Assembly (NCBI GenBank): GCA_947184155.2
Contig: CAMXCT020003380.1
Location: forward strand, 379,501-443,500
DNA length: 64,000 bases
Direction of reading: 5' to 3'
Source: Cladocopium goreaui
Lineage: Eukaryota; Sar; Dinophyceae; Suessiales; Symbiodiniaceae
Shown: positions 1 to 11,389 of the stretch, in pieces
Layout of the letters: each line of letters opens with the position of its first letter
Position numbering within the stretch: position 1 is the stretch's first letter
Notes under the pieces: generated by a model
Database searches by the model: none
Seen by the model: the letters and a program-made list of their open reading frames with translations, nothing else
Told to the model about the DNA's origin: nothing
Position numbers and translations under genes: made by a program

Positions 1-400
1 TGATTCTCGTACAACAAATGTTTGTCTCAATCACGAACCAATCGCCGATGAATCGCGATGCAGGGTTTTCAATCGTGGGTGTTGAAAAACACATGCCCTT
101 TCATAATTATTAGTCTTAGACTTGCATTTACGATCGGCTGCCATATGTGTAGATATATATATATAATATATGCATACATATATGTATATTTACTTGTATA
201 TATATATAGTATATAAGATTATATAATATTATGCATATTCCATGGATGGTTTAATCATGTTGAACCCCAATTTATCATGGTCAAAAACCCCTCCTATTCA
301 TAGTCTCATGGTCCATCGGTTGGCCCCAATAATACCTTGACCATCCCCATTGGAATCCGCAAAAAAAACTGCATTATGACATGGTTTGTTGGTGTCACAG
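1..400. other. AT-rich non-coding DNA
   Basis: No convincing exon on either strand. Short TATATA tracts occur around 155-235. The right edge runs into a diverged family-A inverted-repeat element. Confidence 0.5.
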
Positions 401-401
401 T

Positions 402-508
402 GTTATCCTCTAAAATTTCTCATAGCTACGGAAAATGACCCATTTTTGGTTGATTTACCTATTCAAAGTGATGATTTTCAATGGTTATGTTAGTTTACCA
501 GAGGGTAC
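402..508. mobile_element. family-A inverted-repeat MITE (diverged copy)
   Basis: The left end is degenerate (TATCCTCTAAAATT) and the right end is canonical (TTTACCAGAGGGTA). The interior carries the family hallmark of CATAGCTACGG near one end and GGTTATGTTAG near the other, so the element can fold into an imperfect hairpin. Confidence 0.6.
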
Positions 509-864
509 GTGTTATTTTACCTTACTGTTGTTGTTTGAATCCACATGTTTATTGGTCAACTCATGTTCATTGGTCAAATCCTCTTGAAGTTTTTTTTTGG
601 CTGAAATCCATGTGTTTCTGGTTTCCGTGGCAATTTGTTCGTCTTATGCCCATTTAACATGTAAATTACAACAAAAAGCGGTTTCGATGATACAAACCAC
701 TTGGAATTCATCCCAATTTCAGGCAACCCCCATATGTTTTTGTGGGTCTTCAACTGCTAAAACTCCAAACGACGTTCCCGGCCTTCAGAGCAGCCTTCAA
801 AGTGCTGGTGTCAGGGCGAGGCTTTCCCAGCTCGGCATCTGGGTATTTGGCCTCAACACTTCAC

Positions 865-932
865 GACTGGGACGTCAGCCAGGGATGGATTCCCCCAAGC
901 CTGAACTTTGCACGGACGTACAACGGGTCCTT
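865..932 (-). CDS. candidate exon: CADG-like fragment, leftmost in window
   Basis: Acceptor ATATCAG precedes AAG GAC CCG and a GTGAAG donor follows, giving 22 codons plus 2 nt in phase 0. The peptide contains LYVRAKFRLGGIHPWL, which fits the CADG pattern 'LxYxAxxxxGxxxPWL'. If unspliced, the frame would stop at a TGA just after the donor. The plus strand is also open here and by chance also reads somewhat CADG-like, so strand rests on agreement with the other exons. Product role is inferred to be part of the large cadherin-like protein. Confidence 0.4.
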
Positions 933-954
933 CTGATATATCTAAACATTCATA

Positions 955-1460
955 TCCCAATATATATATATACTATATATGATTATATATATATATGATT
1001 ATATAAATATGATTATATAAATATGATTGTATATATGATTATATATATGATTATATATATATGATTATATATATGATTATATATATATATATGATTATAT
1101 AAATATGATTATATATATATGATTATATATATGATTATATATATGATTATATATATGATTATATATATATGATGATATATATATGATTATATATATATTC
1201 TTTGTATATATACAATTATATATGTATATAATTATATTATATGTATATTATATATATATTCTATATATATATATGTATATAATTATATTATGTATATATA
1301 TATAATATGTATTCTATATTATATATAATATATATACTATATCTATATATACACTATATAATATATATATATATATAGTAGATAGATATATATATACTAT
1401 ATCTATATATACACTATATAATATATATATAGTAGATATATATATATATATATCCCCATT
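955..1460. repeat. TATATGAT/TA microsatellite block
   Basis: About 500 bp of near-pure A/T built from TATATATGATTA and TATA units. Small ORFs across it are artefacts of the repeat. No gene signal seen. Confidence 0.9.
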
Positions 1461-1792
1461 AATATTCCATTATATCCAATTATATCCACTCCCAGATTGT
1501 CCACAAGACTTGACTTCCAACCGCCGGAGAATGATATCGATCCATGCACTTTCCACCAGGATCCACCAGGAGGGGACCAATCATTGAAATGTTTTAGCAT
1601 CAAAGAGGAAATGATTACCATTTATCTAATAATGTTTAAATACCAAATCAACAAGATGAAGCCCACGAACCCGAATGCTCACACGTATGTTAATGGTACA
1701 AATGTCAAAACACATGGTTATGCAGTCACGCACAAAACCTTTCTGCAATAGTTTATTTGAACAGTCTTGTGCATGTTTCCCTTGTTACCAGT

Positions 1793-3232
1793 CTGCAGTG
1801 CGGAGTGGAAAGTGTAGAGTGTGGAGTGTGGAGTGTGAAGTAAGGAGTGTGGAGTGTAAAGTGTGGAGTGGGGAGTGTAGAGTGTGTAAAGAGTAGAATG
1901 CGGAGTGTAAAGTGTAGAGTGTGGAGTATGGAGGGTAAAGTGTAGAGTGTGGAGTGTAGAGTGTGGAGTGTAGAGTGTGGAGTGAGGAGTGTAAAGTGCA
2001 AAGTGTGGAGTGTGGAGTGTAAAGTAGGAGTGTAAAGTGTGGAGTGAGGAGTGTGGAGTGTAAAGTGAAGAGCGTAAAGTGTGGAATGTGGAGATTGTAA
2101 ATTGTAGAGTGTGAAGTGTGGAGTGTAAAGTGTAGAGTGTGGAGTGTAGAGTGTAGCGTGTGGAGTGAGGAGTGGAAAGTGTAGAGTGTGGTGTGTAGGG
2201 TGTGGAGTGTGGAGTGTAAAGTGTGGAGTGTAGAGTGTGGAGTGTAAAGTGTAGAGTGTGGAGTGTGGAGTGTAAAGTGTGGAGTGAGGAGTGTGGANNN
2301 NNNNNNNNNNNNNNNNNNNNNNNNNNNNNNNNNNNNNNNNNNNNNNNNNNNNNNNNNNNNNNNNNNNNNNNNNNNNNNNNNNNNNNNNNNNNNNNNNAGT
2401 GAGGAGTGTAAAGTGTGGAGTGTGGAGTGTGGAGTGGAAAGTGTGGAGTGTGAAGTGTGGAGTGTAAAGTGTGGAGTGTGGAGTGTAAAGTGTGGAGTGA
2501 GGAGTGTGAAGTGTGGAGTGTGGAGTGTAAAGTGTGATTGTGGAGTGTGGAGTGTGGAGTGTAAAGTGTGGAGTCTGGAGCGTAAAGTGTAGTGTGGAGT
2601 CTGGAGTGGAAAGTGTAGAGTGTGGAGTGTGGAGTGTAAAGAGAGGAGTGTAAAGTGTGGAGTGTAAAGTTTAAAGTATAAAGTGTGGAGTGTACAGTAA
2701 AGTGTGTAGTGTGGAGTGCGGAGTGTGGAGTGGAAAGTGTAGAGTGTGGAGTGTGGCGTGGAAAGTGTGGAGTGTGAAGTGTGGAGTGTAAAGTAAGGAG
2801 TGTGGAGTGTAAAGTGTGGAGTGAGGATTGTAAAGTGTGGAGTGTGGAGTGTAAAGTGTGAGTGTGGAGTGTGGAGTGTAAAGTGTGGAGTGTGGAGTGT
2901 AAAGTGTGGAGTGTGGAGTGTAAAGTGTGGAGTGTGGAGTGTGGAGTGTGGAGTGGAAAGTTTGGAGTGTAAAGTAAGGAGTGTGTAGTGTAAAGTGTGG
3001 AGTGTGGAGTGTAAAGTGTAGAGTGTGGAGTGTAAAGTGTAGAGTGAGGAGTGAGGAGTGGAAAGTGCAAAGTGTAGTGTAAAGTGTGGAGTGTGGAATG
3101 TGAAGTCTCAGGTGAGGAGTGAGGAGTGTAAAGTGCAAAGTGTGAAGTGTGGAGTGTAAAGTGTAGAGTGTGGAGTCTAAAGTGTAAATTGTGGAGTGTG
3201 GAGTGTAAAGTGTAGAGTGTGGAGTGCGGAGC
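1793..3232. repeat. GGAGTGT/AAAGTGT minisatellite, interrupted by gap
   Basis: About 1.4 kb of alternating short units GGAGTGT and AAAGTGT arranged in variable higher-order repeats. Both strands are open for long stretches because the unit lacks stops in several frames, which creates a spurious 509-residue minus-strand ORF rich in HSTLHTLH. Purine and pyrimidine are strictly separated between strands. Confidence 0.95.
2298..2397. other. assembly gap (100 N)
   Basis: Exactly 100 Ns inside the GGAGTGT minisatellite. The round number suggests a scaffolding gap of unknown true size, so the array may be longer than shown. Confidence 0.98.
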
Positions 3233-4345
3233 TTCCCCCCTAGACACGGCGACACCACAGGAAAACCGGAGACTCGAGACGAGACACGTGGGTGCAAAAA
3301 AACGAACATTTCATGCGAGACTTCATCCAATTTTGACATTTTCGAATCAAACAGGTTGGAATGTCACAAAGTGCCACGCCTGCCATGAAAAACGATATGA
3401 CAACCTGCGTGGACACATTCGAATAGGAGATGTTTTCCAGCTTCCCCCATAGACACGGCGACGCCACAGGAAAACCAGCGACTCGAGACAAGACACGTGG
3501 ATGCAGAAAAACGAGCATTTCGTGCGAGACTTCCTCCAATTTTGACATTTTCGACACGTTATCAGACAGGTTGGAATGTCAGAAACTGCCACGTCTGCCA
3601 CGCAAAACAACATGACAACCTGTGTGGAAACATTCGAAAAGGAGAGGTTTTGCGGCTTCCCCCATAGGCACGGCGACGCCACAGGACAACCAGCGACTCC
3701 AGACGACACGTGGGTGCAAAAAAACGAGCATTTCGTACGAGACTTCCGGCAATTTTCAAAGTTGGCATCATGACAAAAAGACAAGTTTTGCAGCTTCCCC
3801 CATAGACACGGCGAGGCCACGGGAAAACCAGAGACGCGAGACAAGACAGGTGGGAGCACCAAAACGAGCATTTCCTGCGAGACTTCCTCCAATTTTCACA
3901 CTTTGCAGCTTCAAAATCCACGTTTTCCTACGAGTTTTCCTTAGAACCTGAAAATTTGCAACCTCAAAATCGATGTTTCGTGCGAGGCTTCCGTCAATTT
4001 TCAGCGCATCGCACAAAATGCCACGCCTGCCACGGAATTTGCACCTTGTCGCCACTTGACGCAGCCCTGCCAATGCGATTTACAAAAAACACGCAAAAGG
4101 ACACGTCTAAAGTGCTGCGCCTGCCACGAAAAATGACGATGGACACGCCCAAAGTGCTGCGCCTGCCACGAAAACTGCAACACATCTTCTGAAAACGTCG
4201 CAAAAGTATTGCGCCTGCCACGCGAAACGATTTTCAACGCGTTGCAAAACACGTCCGAATGTCACGAAGTGCCACGCCTGCCACGCGAAACGAAGCAACG
4301 ACACGTCTGAAACCTCCAAAAATGACCACCTCTGCAAAACTTCCC
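3233..4345. repeat. tandem 140-215 bp repeat with GCCACGCCTGCCACG core
   Basis: Units begin with CTTCCCCCATAGACACGGCG at about 3233, 3441, 3655 and 3795, with a shorter relic near 4341. Each carries CGAGAC...GACACGTG, then CATTTCxTGCGAGACTTCC. A second motif, GCCACGCCTGCCACG or close variants, recurs near 3381, 3594, 4021, 4112, 4155, 4208 and 4273. GC content is higher than the surroundings. Overlapping ORFs on both strands look repeat-derived, not genic. Confidence 0.8.
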
Positions 4346-4499
4346 ATAGGCACGGCCATACGGACCTCGTACGAACGGTTGCGGACGGTTGCGAACGGTT
4401 GCGAACGCGGACGCAACGTCGAGCGAACACACTCTCAACCCCCAGACCCCCAGAGTGAAACGGGAACCCTTGCTACGCATTCGGGAAAAAATATGAGTA

Positions 4500-4770
4500 G
4501 CTAAATGTTTTTTTTACTATCTCATATTATTTGATTTATCTAAATTCTGTCCTCTAAAAAAAAACAAGAATTATTACCAACAATTACCAACAATTTGTTA
4601 CTACTCATAGGTATCTAAAATGATTTGGTATCTAAACTTTCGACTTCTTATTCGAAAAAAGGCTTTGGGAGAAGTGGATACCCTAGGGTAAACTAAGAGT
4701 TCGATGTGAAAAACCACGATGTGTAGCTCATTTTCCTATAGAAATCATGGGTGTGACCCACATCTTTTTC
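4500..4770. other. non-coding stretch
   Basis: AT-rich with homopolymer runs (T8 near 4509, A9 near 4556). No exon or element end recognised. Confidence 0.4.
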
Positions 4771-4795
4771 TATGTTTACAGGGGAAAACTTTTAC

Positions 4796-4923
4796 AAAGG
4801 CCAGCCAAGGCGCCGTAAAATCCATGTAAACGTCCACAGAGCAAAAGACCGGGCCAGCCATGTCGTAGATGCTGCCCAGAACGGGTTTGGACTGCCAGTC
4901 CTCCACCGGAATTTTCACGAAAA
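4796..4923 (-). CDS. candidate CADG-like exon
   Basis: The minus strand reads 128 nt between acceptor GGCTGAG and donor GTAAAAG, phase 1 in. The peptide begins FVKIPVEDWQSKP and contains GPVFCSVDVYMDFTAPWLAF. This resembles the CADG core, in which an 'I-P' strand is followed by a variable strand and a Pro-Trp-Leu-x-Phe turn. The match to 'LPSWLxF' is loose (APWLAF). Codon composition is GC-richer than the flanks. No exon joins it nearby, so membership in the giant gene is inferred from strand and motif only. Confidence 0.5.
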
Positions 4924-5452
4924 CTCAGCCTCTGAACATTGGATCCATTTGATGAAATTGTTGGGTGAACATGATGATGAACAATGATGTACATCGTTCT
5001 TTGTTCCACAAAAATAAGTGCAAAAGGGCAACACATGTGTCCGAAGATATCCTAAGATGTGTATCGTAACATATGCAATTCCTTATCCTCATCCTTTGAT
5101 TTTGTATAAACATGTCCAATAAATCATCCTTTGAGTTTTCTCGAATGTACACCAAGTTTCCAGGCGCAAATCGACGGTCACAAATTATGATCATGTGACA
5201 GGGGACTATGTATATATATAAGTGTATATATAATATAAATATAATAAATATATATATCTACAGTATATAATATTTAGAATATTTTAGAATCAGACTAACC
5301 ACACTTTCCATGACTATGCTGCTATGCTCGATGTATAGTAAAAATAGTTGAAGGATCTCAGGGGGTGAAGCGAATATGCCCAAGATTCGTTTTAGGATTT
5401 TAGGGTCCATGTTGAGCCCCAAGAGTGGATGGTACAGTGGATCTTTTCAATG

Positions 5453-5571
5453 TACCCTCTGGTTATGACTAACATAGCCATGGAAAATCCCAACCATAAA
5501 TGGAGGTTTGAATGGGAAAATCATCTATAAATGGGCCATGTTCCATGGCTATGTTGAATAACCAGAGGGTA
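5453..5571. mobile_element. family-A MITE, complete
   Basis: Starts TACCCTCTGGTTATG and ends AATAACCAGAGGGTA. Inner arms ACATAGCCATGGAAAA and CCATGGCTATGTTGA are also inverted, so the whole 119 bp can form one long hairpin. Confidence 0.85.
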
Positions 5572-5740
5572 GATTGTCTACATCTTCATATGTGTCCATT
5601 CAGAATATAGGTACGGTACCAAAAAATAGAAGACTTTCCCAGGTGCGCCATTCAAAATACCCCGTTTTCCCATCTCGATGAAATACGTTTGCCCAGTAAA
5701 TTAGGTAGTATAAGTCCCGTCTGTTCGTCACAAATCAGGG

Positions 5741-5970
5741 TACCATCTGGTTATTTGTTACATAGCCATGGAAAATATCACCATTTTCAATAGGTAAACC
5801 CAGGTATGGCCCATATTTCTATGGGCCATTTTCATCCATTTTCCATGGAACATGGCCCATTTATAGATGGTTTACCTATTAAAAATGGTGATTTTCCATT
5901 AAACATGGTGCTTTACCTATTTCAAAATTGGTGATTTTCCATGGCGAACTGTTAGTCATAGCCAGAGGGG
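5741..5970. mobile_element. compound family-A element
   Basis: Begins TACCATCTGGTTATTTG and ends ATAGCCAGAGGGG. The interior contains repeated and inverted copies of GGTTTACCTATTxAAAATGGTGATTTTCC and ATGGGCCAT. It is about twice the usual length, consistent with nesting of one copy in another or internal duplication. Confidence 0.6.
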
Positions 5971-6099
5971 ATCAGGTCACTTGGCTCAGGATCTCCTGCA
6001 GGTCGCAGGTCTTGGTCAAAGTATTGAAGAGGAAGCTATCTGAGCACAGTATAAAGGGCATCGGGAAAGCGATTGGGGTAGATGTTGGGGAGATATATT

Positions 6100-6230
6100 C
6101 AGGATATATATATATATATGTAAATGTGTATATATATAGGATACATATATTTTGAGGATATATATGCATATATATATATATGCATATATATATGATTATG
6201 TATATATATACATAGATATAGAATGATATA
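6100..6230. repeat. TATATG microsatellite
   Basis: Mixed TATATATGCATATA units. No gene signal. Confidence 0.8.
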
Positions 6231-6595
6231 GATTCAAGAGCTTTTTTCATTGAGTTAAGTGATGTTATTGAGATATCAAAAAATAGGCCAAAAAGAGCGG
6301 GCCTTTGACAAATGACCTGCATCGGCTATGCTTGGGACTCGTGGAGATTACCATGATCATAGCAACCAATGTGGCCATGATTTTCCCATGATTTTCCTGT
6401 CGTTTTCCGATGGTGTTCCGAGAAAAATGTTCCATGTTTTGTGGGTGATGACCATCCGTTTCCGTTTCAAAACCCCACTGATTCTGTTAGCTCTCCAGCT
6501 ATTCATCCCTAGCTCTCTTAGTATCGTAGTCTAGTCAACAGGACATTTTTTAGACCAATCATCTGTCTATTTTCTGCTTGAACCACGACATCACT

Positions 6596-6711
6596 TACCC
6601 TCTGGCAAACAAACAGAACTATGGAAAATAACATAAAATAACCATGTATGAGAGGTGCAGAATCTATAGATACCAGATTTTTGATAGCTACGTTCGTTTA
6701 CTGGAGTGGTA
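6596..6711. mobile_element. family-A MITE, diverged
   Basis: Left end TACCCTCTGGCAAAC and right end GTTTACTGGAGTGGTA. The interior has lost much of the consensus, but GAACTATGGAAAAT and TAGCTACGTTCG arms persist. Confidence 0.55.
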
Positions 6712-6974
6712 AATCCTTAAAACCTTTCCGTATCTGTCCATCCCTTTGAATTCCCTCAATCGTTCCATCTTTGAAAAGTCACTTCAAAAATCATCACCCA
6801 GCCATCAAAATACCCTCCTGCAAACTAACATAGATTTGGAACACCCACCCCTTCATGATGGATTTTCCCAGAGAAACCATGGCTTTTCATGGGGTTTCCA
6901 CATCTGTTTCCTGGCTTTTTCCACCGGTTTTTCCATGGTTTTTCCATGGCTTTTTCCACCCCCAAAAACGCCAC

Positions 6975-7051
6975 GATCCGAGGGACGACACCAGGTCACA
7001 TTTTGGCACTCCGCCTGACAGTCCAAAGAGGTCTGCACATAGCTGCTCTGC
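6975..7051 (-). CDS. candidate exon, possible Apple/PAN half-domain
   Basis: Acceptor CCGCCAG. In the phase-2 frame the peptide reads QSSYVQTSLDCQAECQNVTWC, with the CxxxC...C spacing expected of the central part of an Apple/PAN module. A second frame (phase 0) is also open and contains LSGGVPK, which would suit a CADG 'GxP' turn, so the frame is unsettled. The 3' edge is not defined; the end given is approximate. Confidence 0.35.
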
Positions 7052-7609
7052 CTGGCGGATGGGGCGAAATCCGAATCACCAATTGATCGATGGGAAAAAT
7101 ACTTGGGAAAAATCCCTCAACATTTTGTTTGGGTTTCAACATGTTGAAAAACGATCCTTTTGGTGGTGCAGGATTTCGCAACCATGCACAGTGTCAATAT
7201 AGTATATGGGATAAACTCTGGGTAATCCATCTACGATTCCTCAAGCTTTGGACCCAGCTTTTTGTTGCGTTAATGGGGAAAATCTGGCGGAAAACGGGTT
7301 ATTCATGTCCCACAGAATTCAGTATGATGGGTGAAAAAAATGAAAAACACATTTACTCAAATGCTCGTGAAAAAAACATGCTTTTCCACCAATCCAATGA
7401 CTGACGGCTAAACCTGAAACATATCATTGTTTGTATGAAACCATGGCTATTGATGGATTACGGGCCTCCCATGGCTATGGTTCCGTGATATGGACCTTAC
7501 TGGTGCTTAAGTCCAAGATCTAAGAATCTAAGTGGAGCATAGCCACCTTGTAAAACCATTGCCATAGCGTACTTAATTCAACCAACATTCATGTAGTACA
7601 TGTATAAAT

Positions 7610-7680
7610 ATGTATATATATATATATATATCATATATCTACATATGTGGGTAAAACAATAATAAACCAACCCCAAAATC
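7610..7680. repeat. TA microsatellite with half copy of family-F repeat
   Basis: A TATATATA tract is followed by GTGGGTAAAACAATAATAAA, the terminal motif of family F seen complete near 12.8 and 45.7 kb. Confidence 0.5.
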
Positions 7681-7819
7681 AGCATACATACGTGGTATAT
7701 ACACATATACATATGCGGGTAAATATGAAAGTTTCCTAAAATGCGGGAGTACCCAAATAAATCGCTGGATGGTTTATTTCATGGAAAATCACATGTTTCC
7801 ATGGGAGGATCTTGGGGGT

Positions 7820-7883
7820 ATTTTCCCAAGGCTGCACCTCCCCTGGCCATTGGGAGGGAAGAAACTCAGCCCCCGTACTCCAC
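7820..7883 (-). CDS. weak candidate CADG-like exon
   Basis: Acceptor ACCGCAG at the high-coordinate edge. In the phase-1 frame the peptide contains GLSFFPPNGQG then SLGKIPP, reminiscent of the 'LxFxP...GxPP' portion of He_PIG domains. Another minus frame is also open. The downstream edge is a guess. Confidence 0.25.
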
Positions 7884-8029
7884 CTGCGGTTCCAAGGTCG
7901 GAAAGGTCATGGGAAATCCCCCAGAATTTCACAGGAAAACCATGGGACAGCTATAGAAAAACCAGGGGAAATCCTCAACTTGGAGGTTTGATGCTTTAGT
8001 TCGTTGGGAACATCCACTTTCTAAATGGT

Positions 8030-8520
8030 GGATATCGACTGGTTGGTTGGTGCTCGCCCAACGTGGTCGCTGTTTTTTGTCCGATCATGTTGGTGTGAAA
8101 AACCACGGATCGCGATCTCGATCTTTAGTGAAACTCTTCAGATCAAAAACATAAAAGTTCCGTTAAAAATATAAGTTCCATTTGACACTTTTCAAGAACA
8201 TATCTCGATCTTTAGTGAATCCATTGTAAAGATATCATGAAATATAGATGAATTCTCTCATTGTAAGGAATGTGAAGGAACTATTGATATTAATCCTTCA
8301 ATTTTCCCCAAAGATATGGCTAGTGTCGTCAAAACCCCGGCAACCTGGTACAAGTACACTAAAACAATATCGATTCGGCGAATTCGGGCAGGATTTGTTG
8401 AAACTCCCAACAAAAACATTGGGGTATTCTAGAAGTACACTAAAAAATAGTTAAATATGAAATCATCAACGGATAAAATTCAATGCCCCTAGGCTTAAAA
8501 TTTCATAGGCACACAAATTT
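8030..8520. other. non-coding stretch
   Basis: No exon recognised. A CAAAACCCCGGCAACCTGGTACAAG segment near 8330 resembles a fragment of family E. Confidence 0.35.
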
Positions 8521-10200
8521 AGATGGTATAATTCCATATAATTCTGGTATAAGTGGAATTATCCAGTCATAGTATGTCATAGTCATAGTCATCATCCGGA
8601 TGACATGGAATTATACCATGATTATTATACCACCTAAGTTTCTATATGACTATCCGGTACAAGTGGAATTAAGTCATAGTCATCAGTGGATGGATATATA
8701 ACGATAGAAATACAGCCAATAAAACAGTGGAATTATACCATCTACAATTATACGATAGTAAATGGGGATACCATCTATATGTCTACATTTTTTCCACATC
8801 TATTCCATCTTTATCTATAGTAAGTGGATGGTCTAAATATTTCAAGTATAGACAAGCCATTATTATGGTATAAACATAGATGGTATCATAATCCATATCT
8901 ATATCTATAGATAATCCATAATTATACCATAGTAAATGGGGAGACCATCTATATATATATATTCCATAGTCTATAATTTATGTTTATGGTAGATCATGTA
9001 TCTATATTCCATATAGATAGATAGTGGTTCATCTTGTCTATACCATAGTAAAAGGGATACCATATGGTGGGGAATTATGGCTATGATGGATACTTATGGA
9101 TAACTATGGTATATAATAGTACGTATATATATATATATATATTATCTATAGATCATTGTTAATCTTCTAATATAGATGGTATAATTATAGATGGTAATAG
9201 ATGGATAGATGTAGTATTTCTATTATATTCCATATACTACCATATATCATCTATTAATGATACAAGAAGATTATCTATAGATATTATAGACCATTGATTA
9301 TTACCATAGTAAATGATTGGATTATTATATTACCATAGTAAATATCCCATGACTATAGATATTACTAAATATACCATAGAGTATACCATCTGTAATTATT
9401 ACCATAGTAAATATTCCCATGACTATAGATATTACTATATACTACTATTAATATACCATAGATGTATTTATATTATAAATATACCATAGTAAATGGGGAT
9501 ACCGTTAAAAATAGTAAATATAATATTATTAATATACCATATTATACTATATGTCTATGATATTTCCATTATAATCCAACCCTCCAACCATGCAGTTTTT
9601 TTTCTATATCTATAGGGAATCCATAATTATTACCATAGTAAATGGCTATACCATCTATATTATAGACCATATAATCCACTATGATATTATCCAACCATGC
9701 ACCATTATATTCCATTAACGATACCATATTATATTCCATCAATGATACCATTATGATATTAATGATACCATATATTATTACCATATATTAACATACCATA
9801 GATGTAATATTTCTACTACCACTATACTAATTCCATTATTTTATAGATATTATAGATTATCTATAGATATTATAGACCATTAATTATTACCATCTACCAT
9901 ATATTAATATCTAGATTAATATATGCGGATACCATCCATGAATATATGGGCATACCATCTATATTACCATAATTAACGTGCTCATAGATCATATTAACTA
10001 TGCTATACCATCTATGAATTTTGGATTTACTATGGATTATATATGGATTATGGAATTATTATGGATTTACTATGGATTTACTATGCTATACCATCTATGA
10101 TACCATCTATTCATTATGGATGTACTATGGATTATATATGGATTATCTATGGTACATCCATAATTAATAGTACCATATATATTTACTATGTACATCTAGC
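8520..10200. repeat. AT-rich diverged repeat field
   Basis: About 1.7 kb dominated by diverged copies of ACCATAGTAAATGGGGATAC, CCATCTATA and ATAGATATTATAGACCAT, in direct and inverted orientation. Small ORFs here are repeat shadows. No coding patch seen. Confidence 0.7.
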
Positions 10201-10219
10201 CATTATTACCGTGGATGGC

Positions 10220-10345
10220 TGGATGATACCCCCCAGTGCGAAGCAATCTTCAGCAATCGAAGCACAGCGCTCCGTGGCGAACTTGGAATCCACCGACATC
10301 TCGGCACCGTGATTCACAACGTACAGCGTTGCCGGTGGGGATGAA
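10220..10345 (-). CDS. candidate exon, Cys-containing
   Basis: A GC-rich island in AT-rich DNA. One minus frame stays open and reads VVNHGAEMSVDSK followed by FATERCASIAEDCFALGG. The paired cysteines could belong to an Apple/PAN-like module. No AG acceptor is obvious upstream in this frame, though GTGCCGAG lies just before the ATG TCG codons and could serve. Edges are approximate. Confidence 0.4.
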
Positions 10346-10428
10346 AAAATGTTGGGTGAAAGAAATGGTCAGATGGTGAAAGATGATGAAAATTCTGGGT
10401 GAATTTAATGTTAGTTTATTTATGTTTA

Positions 10429-10542
10429 CTGGTTGGTGGTGCAATAATTAAGCATCTTGAAAAATGATGGAGTTAGTCAATGGGAAGGATGACATCCCAT
10501 ATATGAAATGGAAAATAGAAAATGTTTGAAACCACCAACCAG
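10429..10542. mobile_element. family-B MITE, complete
   Basis: Ends CTGGTTGGTGGT and ACCACCAACCAG are perfect inverted repeats. The interior has the B-type core AAAATGATGGAGTTxGTCAATGGGAAGGATGACATCCCATATATG. Confidence 0.9.
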
Positions 10543-10989
10543 TTAAGTTATATGGTGGGTTAAATATAATAATGTTATAACTTAAGTTGTAAGATGCTAT
10601 TTCCAAGCCGATAACCCCAAAGCAATAAGTCAACAATCAACACTTAGTGACTTCGTATTGGGTGAGTTTGGTTTGGTTGTATGTATTTTTTTGTTAGATG
10701 ATACGGTGACTATGGTTGAAGATTGGGAATTGGGAAGCATCAATTTCAGGGGAATCAATGGGATTCATGGGGTAGGTATTGGGTAATTAGCAGGCAAAAA
10801 ACCTCTGGTATTTCTTTACAGTCTAGGGAAAACCACTATGGATAGGGAAAAAACACCATCTACAAACGGTACGCCATTTTCCAGCGTGCGTACCGTTTGA
10901 TTTCCAGAGTTTCTACCCATGAGATCCCAGAGGGTTTTTTGCTTAGCAAATCCGCAGTCCATCCCACTCAATGGGATCGGGGGAATTAT

Positions 10990-11180
10990 GGGCCATAATC
11001 ATAAGGATTACAAGAATCAAACTGGGAAAACTGGGTCCCAAAATGACGGACCTGACCTTCTCCACAGTCAGAAATCACTGGTGGAAAACTGCCCCGTTCC
11101 CTGTGGGATTTGTCATCCATTTGGTCTGGTTCGATCCGGTCAACATGGAGTTTCCCATGGGAAATTTCCCAATGATACAC
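10990..11180. other. coding-like patch, strand unresolved
   Basis: Open in two plus frames and one minus frame over about 190 bp, with balanced base composition. Minus-frame residues include GKLHVDRIEPDQMDDKSHR. No consensus splice pair was found, so this may be an exon or an old insertion. Confidence 0.25.
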
Positions 11181-11266
11181 ATGATACCATGGATCTTCCG
11201 AATGTCGGCCATGTCCAAATTTTCCAACCTGCCATGTTCGATTACGGTACCGCTTCGTTATCCATG

Positions 11267-11386
11267 TAGCCTCTGGTTATTTAACGTAGCTATAGAAAAT
11301 CACCATGTTCAATAGGTAAATCATCAAAAAAAATACGGATGGGCTATTTTCCATGGCTATGTTAAACAACCAGTAACCAGAGGGTA
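11267..11386. mobile_element. family-A MITE
   Basis: Ends TAGCCTCTGGTTATTTAAC and CAACCAGTAACCAGAGGGTA. The right end carries a small duplication of the AACCAG motif. Confidence 0.75.
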
Positions 11387-11389
11387 GCC

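Noticed and set aside
1718..3247. 509-codon minus-strand ORF rich in HSTLHTLH
   Set aside because: Entirely produced by the GGAGTGT/AAAGTGT minisatellite and it crosses the 100-N gap; no protein-like complexity.
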